Assembly (NCBI RefSeq): GCF_009727055.1
Contig: NC_052352.1
Location: 29,311,164-29,375,163, forward strand
Source: Benincasa hispida
Taxonomy: Eukaryota; Streptophyta; Magnoliopsida; Cucurbitales; Cucurbitaceae
Length of the DNA: 64,000 bases
Direction of reading: 5' to 3'
Shown piece after piece: positions 1 to 11,726 of this stretch. The number at the start of each line of letters is the position of its first letter. The stretch's first letter is position 1. Position numbers and translations under genes: made by a program. The notes below the pieces were generated by a model. It ran no database searches. It was not told the origin of the DNA and worked only from the letters and a program-made list of their open reading frames with translations.

Positions 1-1865
1 TTTGTGGGACGTCGGCCTCTATAGGTTCGACTCAATTGATGATGTCGTGGTAGTATCGGGCTGTAGAGGAGGGATGAGAGTGTCAGAGGCAGTCGCATTA
101 TTGGTATCGGGATCCTGAGATGGGATGGATGACCTGGTCGTCTCTTCATTCACCGTGGAACCTTCAATTAGTAAAGTAAAATGATGAGTTCACAAACAAG
201 TAAAAACTAAACACATAAAGACATAAAATGATAGTAAATGCAAACTTTACATACTGCAATAGTGACAGGATGACCGACAATTGCCCTTTCATGTCTGTCA
301 TGTTTTCCTCCATACCGAATACACGACTATCTAAACCCGATATACGGCCATCCAACCTCGATAATAAGTTTTCAATGGTCCGTAGGTACGAATAAATAGA
401 CTCGTCAGGATTGGCTCCCTCCCTGCAGTGGGGAGCACACTCAGGACACTTCTCATCCACAGTTCGCTCTCTACGGGAATCCGCAAGATAGACATCAAGT
501 TGGTTCAACTCGTCCTCATCGCGTAAGTCCCCCATCACATCATGGAACATATCATCATTAGGTGTGTATGTCCCTCCTTCCACCCTTCCATATTCAGCAT
601 CCTCGTGCTTAGAATGCTCAGGTTCATCCCCTCCCTCCACTCTGACAACTTCATCATTGTCATATCCACGATGATCATCACCGTCACTTTCACTTTTAGC
701 ACTACCCCCATCACTAGTCGACATATTGTCACTTTCAGAACTATCATCATCCGCATCTAGATCAAATATAGGTCGTTTGTCGACTGGGATATCCCAAACT
801 TCCTTTCAGCATTTGAAATGATACCCTCTTTAACCTTTATCTGCATTAACAACCCAGTAAACTGGTTAGTGTCAATTTAACAACCAGATAAACATATTAT
901 GCATAGAGTAAACATACATTGTTAGACTCAAATATCTCTCTCTCGAGTACTTTGAAGGACATTGAGTGGGAGTATGACCATCGTAATATGCGGGGCAAAG
1001 CCACCTTGCTCCTTCGCTCCGCAATGTTCCCAGCTATCGATGAAGTTAGGATCTCATACGTCCATACCTAAATAAAATTTAAAATATATTAAGAACAATA
1101 GTAATGTTAAATCAAACAACACGATTATTATGTTAAGCAAATTTATCTGGAACGCTTGTGGAGATACATGTAAAGAGTACTTCACAAGGTAATTTTTATT
1201 TCCTTTGACCCTCGTCTTGTTTAGACTGCTCTTATTATTCAACGCAGTCTTTAGGGCATCTAATATCCTCTCCCAAATAATAGTATCCCAATCAAGACTG
1301 TTGTAGTACTCTAAGTTTTGAACGTCCTTAAAACGTTTGAGGTCCACTATATTTTTCTGTTTGTTTTTCCCCATCATTACAACCTCATCATAGTAAACTA
1401 CTGTGATCTTCACAGCATCATCATCATTTTCAAACTCCAACTCCTTGTATTTTCTTCAAGTTGATGGGGATGTAAGGTGTCCTTCGTCACTCGATTACCA
1501 AAATACTTGATAGCAAGTTCATACGAGGACTGCTGGTTCTGATCAACTCGTGTTGGGGATTGCCACAAACCAGTCATCAACAAAAAGTCATCCTTCGAAA
1601 AAGTGACAATCTTTCCATAAACAGAGAATGACATTGAGTCTGATCTCGTCCTCTTAACTTCTCTCAGCAACATGTGATGGATAATTGGGCTGTTAAACAC
1701 CATATCAACATCTACAAATCGCCCAAAAACTGTTCTCTTGAACATGTCCAACTGCCTTGGCGTAAGCTTCTCCTTCACAATCATGTTTGCATTAGCAATG
1801 TGGACCAAGCTTGTTACTTAACCGGGAAATCGGTTGGCTTCGGGTATTCTGAAATGTGTTGCCAT
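1..1865 (-). pseudogene. DUF1985 / Ulp1-protease-like gene, broken, C-terminus outside window
   Basis: On the minus strand, 1865 to about 1147 encodes a DUF1985-type domain. Recognisable features are a FGRFVDVDMVFNSPIIHHML stretch and LREVKR, then a GKIVTF..DDFLLMTGL segment, and further on a DWDTIIWERILDALKTALNN block. The next exon starts at about 1067 (VWTYEIL, then PRILRW). An acidic, low-complexity linker exon follows at 724 to about 240, with a DGRISGLDSRVFGMEENMTD heptad-like stretch. In this gene class a C48 (SUMO-protease-like) domain follows, but it would lie outside the window and is not seen. The copy is damaged: an in-frame TAA at 1820-1818 lies 15 codons after the first ATG, a 1-base frameshift lies near 1453, and the donor of one intron reads AT. 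It is probably non-functional. These genes travel within Mutator-like elements and have no proven host role. Confidence 0.7.
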
Positions 1866-1960
1866 CTTAAATCACTCATGCATGAAATAAAGATTCAATC
1901 AGTAAACTCCTTCATAAAAAAAAAATTGTAAAACAACATTCTGTTTAAATCTCGCTGGAT

Positions 1961-2139
1961 TCGCTCTTTCTGATGTCGCCCTCTCTGGTGTTGTCTCTCC
2001 GGTGTCGCTCTCTCCGGTATCGCTCTCTCCGATATCGCTCTCACCGTGTCGCTCTCTCTAGTATCGCTCTCTCTAGTGTCGCTTTCTCCAGTATCCCTTT
2101 CTCTGGTGTCGCTCTCTCCGGTGTCGCTCTCTCTAGTAA
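1961..2139. repeat. 15-bp minisatellite
   Basis: About a dozen degenerate tandem copies of a 15-base unit close to CGCTCTCTCCGGTGT. Variation is mostly at the GG/AG/GA and TGT/TAT positions. Two further units recur at about 2268-2296 after a poly-A-containing spacer. The array lies between the Ulp1-type gene and the terminus of the transposable element. A pyrimidine-rich strand and a 15-base period keep all frames open, so the ORFs here are artefacts. Confidence 0.85.
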
Positions 2140-2775
2140 CTCTTACTTATCTTGCTCACATTCTCTCTTTTACTCGTCTTCAATCACATAACACATCGAA
2201 AACCAAAAAAAAAACAAAAAAACCATAGGTTCACAGTATTTATAAACCCCAGAACGACCCACCCTTTCTGGTATCGCTCTCTCTAGTATCGCTCTAACCG
2301 ATTTCACTCTCACTTATCTCGCTCACAAACTCTTTCTACTCGTCTTCAACCACAGAACACATCGAAAACAAAAAAAAAAAAAAAAAAAACCATATCAGTG
2401 TATTTCTAAACCCAGAACGACCCACAAAGCCCCATTACCAATCAGTGTAAGACATTTTCAGGCACAGATTGAAAGATTTACCGATTAGATTCGATTTGTC
2501 GGCGACAGTAGAATCGTTTGCAAGCCGAAATGATGAATTCTAAAGAATTTTTTAGTTTATGAGCGATACGAAGCCGTTAGCCTTGGAAAATTTGAATGAA
2601 GAGTTTTTAGTTTTGGTGGGTTCTCAGTAAAAAGGTAAGAAGACGAAGAAGTAAGGGTAATTTATGTAATTTGATATGGCGATGATGTCAGCAGAGGGTC
2701 AATTGACATTAATTTTAAAAAATGGGTCATTTGACATTTTGAACTAAGAAATTGGATCATTCGTACAAATTTCCC

Positions 2776-5543
2776 TTCAACTTCCCACTTCCCATAAAAT
2801 GAGGAGTTCTCCATAAAATTCTCTCTCAAATTTCTATTCATCTCTTCACCAGCAGCTTCAGCTTCAGGTACTGTTTCCACTGATGGCCCTTCGCTTTTGA
2901 TTCTCTTTTCCTCATCATTTCAACTTCCTTGTGCGATTCTGCGTCAATGTTGCTTTCATCGTCGCTTTTCTCCATGTATTACCAAAGCCTTCAGAATGTG
3001 ATTTCTAACTTTTCCTCATCTTAATTTCTTAGATGAGTTCTTTTTTTGATTTTCTGTTTTAGTTTCCTTGTTATTCCAATTTTCTCGGGTTGCAACGTTC
3101 ATTTGTTGTGTTCAGATTTTTCATATTGCTGGACTTGGTGGAATCAAGAAATCCATATTTTCCCGTTTTGTTTCACTGGTTCGGTGTTTGTAAAGGGAGA
3201 AGGAAAAAGGATTAGGTAACTGATTCATCGTCATCCTCTTCTTGGAAAATTTTCCATCTGGTTGTTGTCATTATTTGTGGTCGGTTGATTTGTAGAATCC
3301 TTTGCTATTTTCTTTGATTTGGAGTGTGTCTATGTGGATTTACGAACTTCATCTTTATCTTGTATTTGGTTTAGAAACTTTCCATTTTTTTTAACCTAAG
3401 CTCGAATAGGCTTTGAAATTAATACTTCTTAGCTAATTTGAAAATTGCTTAAAAATAATTTATAAATCACGTTAAATTCGATCACAAAGTTTCCAAAATC
3501 ATGTCACAGAAATGTGTTAACCTGTTTCTACATACACACACACATATTTATATGTTATATTGGATCAACTTGCTCACATCTCAACTATTCTCACCGGAGA
3601 AAATCTAGCAACCTAATCAAATAGGTAAAAAACGTGCCCAAACTTATACCATAATCCTGAACCTTTCTAAAAAGGATACAATACTATCACTGTAACTATG
3701 AATTCTGAGATAATAGCATTTTCCACCAAAAAAAATAGCCCCAGCTGGTCACATATAAAATGAAAAAGTCAGCATATGAAGGTATTAGTTTCATGACCAG
3801 AGGATTCAATTTGATGAAAGTTAAACCTGCACTTAATGAAGTTTTCTCAAGAATCAATATGATTACATACGTTGACTCTTTGGTTTTTAGGGAGATACAA
3901 GGCCGGTGAGATAGCCACCATAGGAAGACTTTTATGCTCTACATTCGAAACTTGTCCATAGTAATTAAATCGGTTTCCTTATTCAAGAACTCAATTTCTT
4001 CCATTAAACTAGCCAACTTTTTTTTCAAATATGTCTATGAGATCTTTCTTCCTTCATAAGATGAGGAGGGCCTGACAAAGACAACTTCTATATAATGTAT
4101 AACGATTCAGAATCCATTTGATTATTTTAACTTTACAAGTTCAGGTGTGATAATAATTTCTTGTCTCCTCTGCTATCAGCCTTGGGTTTATTTTACTTAT
4201 CTTTTTATTAAATGTATGATCTTACACCTAGATATTATTATTTATCCCATCTTCAATCTTTTTGATACACATGGTGGCAAACTTAAAATTTTAGTAGCAA
4301 AATTCAGGGTTTAGATACCTTTTCATCTGTCATTGAGTTGATTTATTACTGAAAGATTTGAATTGCACTCACCTTTTAAAAAAAATTCAGAAATATCAAC
4401 TTAATTATATTGATTATGTACGTGAGGAATAAGTGAAAATGTCCTTGCATTAAGTTCAAGATCTATCTGGCTTTGTTTGTCAAACAACCATTTGGCCCAT
4501 AAAATGTAGTATGATTGATTCATAGTCAAATTCCTAATTGTTGATTTATTATTTTATTGTTTAGGCATTGGGATATAGTCATGGCCGTTCTTCCATTGGG
4601 AATACACAGCAGGTATTGAGGTCCCTATTTCTGTGTTACCATGTTGACATCAGCAGATTTATAACATGCATTACCATGAAAAGAGAGTTCTTGCTTACAC
4701 AAAGTTTGTTGAGAGAAGCACGGAAAACTTTATAAAAACGTTATGGAACAATTATGATTTTTGTAGGTTAGCCATTTAAGATAAGTTCATTGAAGTTCAA
4801 ATATCTTGTTGTAATCCAGATTTGTCTTTGCAAAAGAAGTTCTAAATGTCTGCTCGAAATTTAAAAGGGAATGTCACCTAATGGAACTTACTTTATGGTC
4901 AAATACCGTTATCTGGTTTATTAGGTAATGTATTCTTTGTGAGGCAAAATTGTTACAGGTAAAAGGGATACAGATGGAAGTGCCCCACGGCCCACACAGC
5001 CAAGAAACACACACACACACAATACATCACACAAGATAGGTAAAGCGTGGGAACCTTCTGGCGAATCAAGTTGTCTCAAACTTAAAGAAACAGTTCACTA
5101 ATTTTATGATTTTTTTTTTCAATGACAAACGAGAGGGAACATTTATATGAGGGCAACCAGTCTAAAGAGTATTTAGTACTCCCATGAAGGTGGATTAAGG
5201 ATACTGAGTTGTATTTAGTAATTAGTATTTACTTTGTACCTTTGAATTTAAGAAGGATACATTTTTATAAATAATGAAAGTGAAATATCATTGCCATATT
5301 TTGTTTGCAAGTTAGGATAGGGTTATATACGTTATTTTTCTGTCAATTATTGCAATTTTTTCATATATTTTTTATTCTACATTCTTTGATATTTTTGAAA
5401 ATTTTCACATTTATACGAAGGTTCCTTTGATCATCATGGATCAAATGCTACAAGTTCTTGTATCCACGCTAAGATCTGTCCACCTCATTAACAGGTGAGT
5501 TGAAAACATCAGAGAAATACTCTACAAAGTGCCTTAAGTCGGC
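2776..5543 (+). other. Probable 5' untranslated exons and introns of the alpha-crystallin gene
   Basis: No long coding ORF is present. 2776-2870 looks like a leader exon ending at a good donor (CAG/GTACTG at about 2865). A possible short exon at 4565-4611 lies between TTTAG and GTATTG, and another at about 5421-5494 ends at AACAG/GTGAG. The last contains a 20-codon ORF from an ATG at 5436 that ends at TGA 5496-5498, in the same frame as the main ORF but closed before it. These exons look like spliced leader sequence; no arrangement I tried adds in-frame coding sequence to the ATG at 5544. The rest is AT-rich intron-like DNA. Transcript data would be needed to settle the exon set. Confidence 0.35.
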
Positions 5544-6127
5544 ATGGAAGGCCATGGTGATCAGACGTTGCGGAAGCCATCAGTTATTTTAACTGGAACA
5601 GCCAAGGAAGGTAGCTCTGGCCCTCCTATTGGTCTTGTTGATATTGGCGTGAGTGAAGGTGCTTACCTTTTTCGCGTTGCACTGCCTGGTGTGCGAAAAG
5701 ATCGAAGTAAGTCTTCGTTTTGTCTTGTTTTTCTGTCAATCTTGCTTTTGCGTTGATCTAATCCTGCTTATACCTATGAAAAGTTAATTCCGGGACCGAT
5801 CCATTATATCATCTGTTTGCTTATTAGAGAGATAACCAATTAGACAAATCTCCAGGTAAGGTAAAATTTGAGATCAAAAGTGACGGTAAGGTTCAGATTG
5901 AAGGAGTGATGACAGGTCCAGGCGTTTTAAAAGAGTCATCAGCTATGTACCAGATGAAAGTCCAGCAACTGTGTCCTCCAGGACCTTTTACGGTTTCTTT
6001 TAAGCTGCCTGGGCCAGTTGATCCGCGGTTGTCTTTGCCTAGTTTCCGGCCTGATGGCATTCTGGAAGTGGTGGTTATGAAGTCCAGAGCACATCCTACA
6101 GTCGCTGATTCTCACCCACCACTGTGA
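5544..6127 (+). CDS. Alpha-crystallin-domain protein, IDM2/IDM3-like
   Basis: Two coding exons, 5544-5706 and 5856-6127, give 144 residues; the splice (GAA/GTAAGT to CTCCAG/GT) preserves frame. The protein is essentially a single C-terminal alpha-crystallin fold. It has an entry strand with GPPIGLVDIGVSEGAYLFRV and a LPGVRKD turn in the first exon, then KFEIKSDGKVQIEGV, and a closing CPPGPFTVSFKLPGPVDPRL followed by FRPDGILEVVV. This signature matches plant IDM2/IDM3-type proteins (alpha-crystallin-domain proteins), which act in the nucleus with the IDM1 histone acetyltransferase complex that guides ROS1-dependent active DNA demethylation. The LPGPVDP and DGILE motifs are diagnostic. There are no in-frame stops and the gene looks intact. 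The start at 5544 is the first ATG open into the domain; more N-terminal exons are possible. The Mutator-like end at 2775 lies just upstream of its presumed leader. Which paralogue it is remains uncertain. Confidence 0.85.
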
Positions 6128-8275
6128 GTAGGTACATGGATTTGCCGTCTCCTTTTGTATTTGATTACCAGGCACTGGCATTACCCAAATTTTTTAGAGT
6201 AGTTGTATTTTTCAATGTTAATTTTGTCTTTGTATGAACCTGGGGCGTTAAATTACATGAACTCTCTCCCGAACTGGTCAGAGTTTCCATCATGTTCTTG
6301 TACTTTTAATTATGTGTTTAACAAGTTGTTGCCAATTCTATAACACTCATGCTTACATGAAATGTTGATTGCATTAATCATAGATTATGTGATGTTACAT
6401 GAGATTTGAAAATGATTGGACTAATTTTGGCACCAATTGCAAATTAAATACACCTGGAAGATTGATAAACCTGTTCTCTTAGTCCTAAACCTGTCTCTAT
6501 TAGCCGCTTGAAATATTCCCACCTACTATGGTTTCGTTGTATGTTATATAATTTCCTATCAATACAATTGGCATTTTGTATAGGTGTTAAATTGATGAAG
6601 TTAATGGTCAAATTGAGCTTAGTTCAGTGGTAATTGATATGATATTTTTTTCTAGAAGTCAGAAATTTGATCTCCTATTTGTTGTTAAAAAAATGGTGAA
6701 GTTAATAGGAAAAATCTACTATCCACAAGTTTGAAGGTTTGTATACTTATTTGAAAATTTTAGAAGTTCATGGACTAATCAATACACACCATCAGATTAA
6801 ATTTGTAATTGAGCATTTTTTTAGTATTACGATTCAATGTGGATTTTGTATGTTTACTTCCAAGAAGATACTTGTATTTAAGTTTGGTTTTTTCAAGAGT
6901 TGTTTCATCAAGACATATTTTCGATCAAGAGTTAAATGTTTAAATTTTCGTAATCCACACGTTTGAACTAAAAAAAAAGTTGTTTATACAATAAATTATT
7001 ATTATTATAAATACTTGGTTAAAGAGTGTATAATATTTCAAATGTGTTGATTGGATTAGAAGGGTGTTGATTGTATAATATTTAATTACTTTATAAAGTT
7101 AAACATTAAATTAAAAAACATGAAAATGAAAAGAGATAAAATTCTTAAAATTTATAAATAGAATAAAATTTTGGTGATCGCTTTAAATTTGGGCATATGA
7201 AACGAATAGAATCTTTTGTACGACACTTGCTCCCGTCCTAGAGTAAGTTAGCTGAGTTAACAATGGAATGTTGGTGACACAACTAGCCTATTTTGCAACT
7301 TCAGCGCCTCTTTGAGAGAGCCACTTTAGAAAACAGGATTGAGAAAAAGGTTTTGAAAATTACTAGAAAACATTTGAGAAAACATATGAGATAAACAACC
7401 TGGGTTACTTAGCATACAACCAAGGTAACAAGTATTGGCAACTAATCCTACCCTATAGTAGATTTTTTGAGGAATAATTGATGCGCTACCCTGCACACGT
7501 AGAGTAGAAAAGAATCACACATTAAGTGCAAAAAGTTTTACGGTAAAGATGAGTTGTTATGAGTAATAATGAGCATGCGACCGTAGACAACACGCTTTGA
7601 ACAAGTATGACTATGATAGTATGTGCCCCTAATACATGTTTCTCTCACTAATATCTCTTTTCTTACACATATTTGTATGTTTCACTCACATACTTGTAAA
7701 TAAAATATGTAACTTTTTACACGTATAGTCTAAATAAATAAGTTTAATTACACAATTATCTAAAATTTCTTATTTTTTACTTGAATAGCCTAGTAAACTA
7801 TCACAAAAGTCGACATAATCCATTTTTTTCCAAAAATATATACAATAATATTAATACCAAAAAAAGCATGTAAAAAAAGTTTCTTGTGGTTATGAACTTC
7901 TCAAAATGAATTTATTTTCAAAACCTATACAAGTAAGGAAAGTTTCTTAAAAAATCTGAAATTTGTTGCCCTCATAAATGAAAGCAAAAATTTGCAAGAA
8001 AGTATATTTGATATATACATCACTATATATTTGAATTTTCTAGAAATAAACTAGGGTATATTTGATAAATTTATGAATAGCACAAATTTGACAATATATC
8101 GTCTTATATACCGAACAATATATGTTATGTATATTTACATTTGCAGTATATTTGTAAACATACCAAAAAATAAATCACGATACATGCGATATATATTTAC
8201 ATTTTCAATATATTACCAGTATATTCGACATATACTTCAGATCTCAATGAAGAGGTGATCAATTTCCAACTAGGA
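6128..8275. other. Intergenic, AT-rich, no gene recognised
   Basis: The 3' flank of the alpha-crystallin gene is followed by AT-rich DNA. ORFs here are short, biased to F/I/K/N and lack recognisable motifs. From about 8000 to 8260 there is a run of TATATTTG and TATATTTACAT-like words, but no clean tandem unit. No RNA gene or transposon terminus was recognised. Confidence 0.5.
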
Positions 8276-9840
8276 TGTTGGGTTTTATGTCCTAAAACTC
8301 GTGGTTCTTAAACAATAACTTATTATGTACATCAATAAAGGTGTTATTGAAGTTTGATTCAATAACGTAGTTATTGAATAAATGAATTACTCATTTTGTT
8401 TTAGAAATAAATCCAATAAACTTAAGATCCATGACTATTACATGGGTACTTGAACTTTATATGGATACATAAGAGTGGATCGGGTTCGAGTAAATAGCCA
8501 AAGTGATCTATAGTATATGAATAAGGTTGGGTACCTTATTATGGTAACACTATTGAATGCGACCCACTTTGTAATTATTACAATCGTTGTAAAAATGAAG
8601 TAATCCTAATTCGTTCATGTGGAGACATGGGGAGTGGGGGCATCCTATGCAATGAGTTTGTATAAGACTGGACCAAGAAATAAGTCACTCTTACTTTATA
8701 ACGCTGTTTACTATTTAACGACTAACTATTTCAAAGCGATGACCTAGGTAACTTAACCTTAATCCCAAGCTAACTATGAACTCCTGTTTATTCGGGATTA
8801 TCCTTAGATTTGCATGGGTGAGGGTTGGCTCAACAGCGCCAGCTCAATAAGCCTCTCATTTCAGGAGTAAGACCGGGTAGATAGCTGGGGACATAGGTGC
8901 AAGATGGAATTCACTCCTACCCGCTTTTAGGGATAGTAGAGAGGTTGTTCTCTTAAGTGCTGACTTCGGGTCTTGAACAAGAAGTTCCACCCTCTCATTG
9001 GCCCGAGAGGGACTCAGTTTGTTGATTGGATCACAAAAAAATTGTTCATTATAGGATCAGTGAGACTTAAAATCTCGGGGGTAAAACAACTATTGACCCA
9101 ATCATTATTATGAACAACCTGTGAATGGTTAACTTATTAATCATAGTTATATCGAGTGGATACAATATATCTACAGTGAGGAGAGTGCAACTACTAGGTT
9201 TTAGTGAAGTGACATGGTAGTTAACGAATGGTGATTAATTAGGATAAAGAGTTTAGCCGGTTAATCTCGGATCGTTGGAGCCCATGATCTATAGGTCCAT
9301 TAGATCCCCTTACTAGCTCACAAACGGAATAAAACGTAAAATAGCATGATGAGTTAATTTGAAACGTCCAAATTTGAATTAAGGAGATTAGTAACTATAT
9401 GTGATATAATTACACGTTTAATTATCGACTTAAATGAAATTGGAGAATCAGATAATATATAAATATGATTTAAATATCAAATTGCATGAATAGGGATTCA
9501 TGATTATGGAATTGATGTTAGGTTGATCATTTTGTTAAGGAGGCTCTCTAATCTCCACTTCGCTGGTTCAATAAATATATTTCATTCTTGTGAAACCTTA
9601 GAGAAGAGAATGAAGTTGTACACAATTTAGCTTATTTTTCTCTCTTTTGGGTTTTGTAAGATTTTAAAAAAAATGTCTTTCCAACTTCCATTCTTCCCCT
9701 CTTTGAAGGGAGTCGATATGTTTGGCGTTTAGCTATTTCTCTGCTTAATGAATACATGTTATTTTTAAAGGTGTCTAGGTGCTAAGAATTTTATGTTTTG
9801 TGTGCATTGTCTACTTGCTCTCTTATAGATTGAATGAAAC
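8276..9840 (+). mobile_element. Long copia-type LTR (family 1), right end adjoining the next element
   Basis: Begins TGTTGGGTTTTATGTCCT and contains the blocks shared by other copies in the window: GGTAACACTATTGAATGCG, a CTAACTATGAACTCCTG..GGGATTATCC block, and AAGACCGGGTAGATAGCTGGG. Copies in either orientation lie at 11727-13686, 31013-32842, 34574-35793, 48534-54513, 60174-62079 and 62640-64000. The family is tied to Ty1/copia because the 60174-62079 copy abuts a copia RNase H region through a purine tract. Its right boundary is unclear: it runs into the LTR that starts at 9841. Confidence 0.7.
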
Positions 9841-10452
9841 TGTTAAAGAAAATGGGCTTTTGTTATATTAAACTAAACTTCAAAGCTTAGGCCCACTTTA
9901 ATGTTCAACAACCAATTCAACCCAAACAAATACAATTCTGTGGCAGGTGATTTGTGTGAAAGAAAATAAGCCATGTAGCTGATGCAATCTGAAGGGTAAA
10001 ATCACACTTACCTCAGCTGAACTTATCATTTCAGCTTTTGTTCTCTCTCTAAGATCTAACTCTCCCGTTCTTCTTTTTCTTTATACATTCTTGAGGTTTT
10101 CTGAAGAAATCGAAGAAAGGATTGAAGATCTTTAACATGCAATGCAACAAATGTAAAGAGAAGAGGAAAAAGAACACAAAGATTATAGTGGTTCGGTCTT
10201 GAAGACCTACGTCCACTCTACAAAGGTATTAAGATCTCTTTATTCAAGCTTTCAATGTGTATATTACAAATCTCTTTCTCATCGATTCTCTGTCGTATTT
10301 TCAGCATACATTATTGATTCAATAGTTCACTGATTTTATAAGCAGAGAGTTAGTTTTATACCGTTGTTAGTTTGTTTCAGTTTACTTTTCTAACAGTTGT
10401 TTCTATTTCTTGTAGAGGTGAGTTGGAAGAGGAAATTTTTAGCTATTTTCCA
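9841..10452 (-). repeat. Copia 3' LTR
   Basis: Matches 27217-27871 over its length, for example AAACTTCAAAGCTTAGGCCC, GAAGAAATCGAAGAA and the shared tail GGAAATTTTTAGCT. On the plus strand it starts TGTTAAAGAA, so on its own strand it ends TTCTTTAACA. The start on the minus strand is taken as TGGAAAATAGCT, just after the codons that close the copia polyprotein (SLAQGGK), but this boundary could shift by a few tens of bases. Confidence 0.75.
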
Positions 10453-11721
10453 CCTTGAGCTAAAGATTGCTTATACCTTTGTATTATCTCTGATTGTTTT
10501 ATTTTTTTGGTTGAGTGATCTACTACCTTCAGTAGATCTAAAAAGTACTCAAGTTTGGATCGAACTATTGCTTTGGTCAAATAATTAGATAATTTCTCTT
10601 CTGTCTTGACTTTTTCTATCATGATTTCACCTTTCTCTATTTCATTTATGATAAAATGCATTTGAATGTTCACATGCTTAGTTCTGTCATGAAATTGAGG
10701 ATTCTTTGTTAAGAATATTGCACTTTGATTGTCACATTTTATGTTTATTACTTTCTGATTAAAACTAAGTATCAAAATATCCATTTAGTAGCTTTCCAAT
10801 GTGCTTTCCCTGGATTGCTCATATACCTGCTCACTAAGCTAGAACAATGAGCTAGATCAGGTCTAGTGCACATCATTAGGTACATGAGGCTATCTGTAGC
10901 ATTAGAATAGGGGATTGTCTCCATGATTTCTTCTCATCTTTAGTAGAGAGAGAATCTTGGGATGAAAGTTTAAAATGTCGAGCAAGAGGGGTGCTCACAG
11001 CTTTAGCTTCAACCATGTTAAATCTTTTTAGAATTTTGGAGGTGTATTCTGATTGGCAAAGAAACAACTTTCTTTTGCTTATGTTTCTATAAATTTCCAT
11101 GCCTAGGATTTTCCTTATAGCCCCTAGGTCTTTCATGTCAAAGTCCTTGCTCATTTGAGCTTTAATTTCATCTAGTTCATTCATATCACTGCCAGCCAAC
11201 AACATATCATCCAGATAAAGAAGAAGATATACTTCTTTCTTGTTTGACCCTTCTATTATGCAAATGCAAGAGTCATAGCTACTTCTTATGAAAGTGTAGG
11301 GTTAAGATAAACTCATCAAAATGTTTATACCAACACCTAGGAGACTGCTTGAGTCTGTAAAGGGCCTTTTTTCAATAGGCACACATGGTCTTCTGCCTCT
11401 TTCTTTTTATACCCTCTAGGCTGAGATATATAGATAGTCTATTCTAGCTTTCCATGTAAGAAAGCTGTGGTCACATCAAGTTGTTATAGCTCTAGATTCT
11501 TACAAGTCACAATTACTAGAAGTACTCTGATGGAAGTGTGCTTCACCACGAGGAAGAATATGTAAATCCAACCTTTCTCTTTGAGTGTACCCTTTATCCA
11601 CCAATCTAGCTTTAAACCTAACTCCATCTTCACTTGAATTCGTTAGTTTCTTTTTGAAAATCCACTTACAGGTCACAACTTTTTTGTTTAAGAGGTAAAG
11701 AAGTTAGGATCCAGGTTTCGT
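10443..11721 (-). pseudogene. Copia reverse transcriptase C-terminal part and RNase H
   Basis: Minus strand. The segment below 11721 opens with WILTSLP..VVTCKWIFKK, the conserved copia RT entry. At about 11220 is the RT active site YLDDMLLAG (copia YVDD motif), followed by ELDEIKAQMSKDFDMKDLG and GMEIYRN. The RNase H part at 10784-10443 has CDNQSAIFLTKNPQFHDRTK HVNIQMHFI. Frames are broken between blocks by stops and small shifts, especially at 10785-10875 and 11290-11600. It is the C-terminal end of the polyprotein whose N-terminal part lies beyond the insertion at 11727-13686. Confidence 0.85.
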
Positions 11722-11726
11722 TTTTA

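Larger units (their letters stand above)
1..2775 (-). mobile_element. Mutator-like element (partial) carrying a Ulp1-type gene
   Basis: The inward-reading terminus at 2775 begins GGGAAATTTGTACGAATGAT on the minus strand, a GGG-start, AT-rich end of the kind found on plant Mutator-like elements. Inside lie a minisatellite and a minus-strand gene with a DUF1985-type domain. Mutator-like elements that carry Ulp1-protease-like genes are known in plants, including melon and Arabidopsis (Kaonashi type). The other terminus lies left of the window, so the 9-bp target duplication (it would match TTCAACTTC at 2776-2784) cannot be tested here. No transposase is visible. The family assignment is by gene content and terminus style, so it is moderate. 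Confidence 0.55.

Noticed and set aside
542..760. ORFs on the plus strand and in another minus frame over 535-760
   Set aside because: They overlap the acidic linker exon of the Ulp1-type gene, which has the expected composition in its own frame.
1973..2228. Overlapping plus-strand ORFs rich in Ser, Leu, Val and Arg-Tyr
   Set aside because: They come from the 15-bp minisatellite, whose period keeps all frames open.
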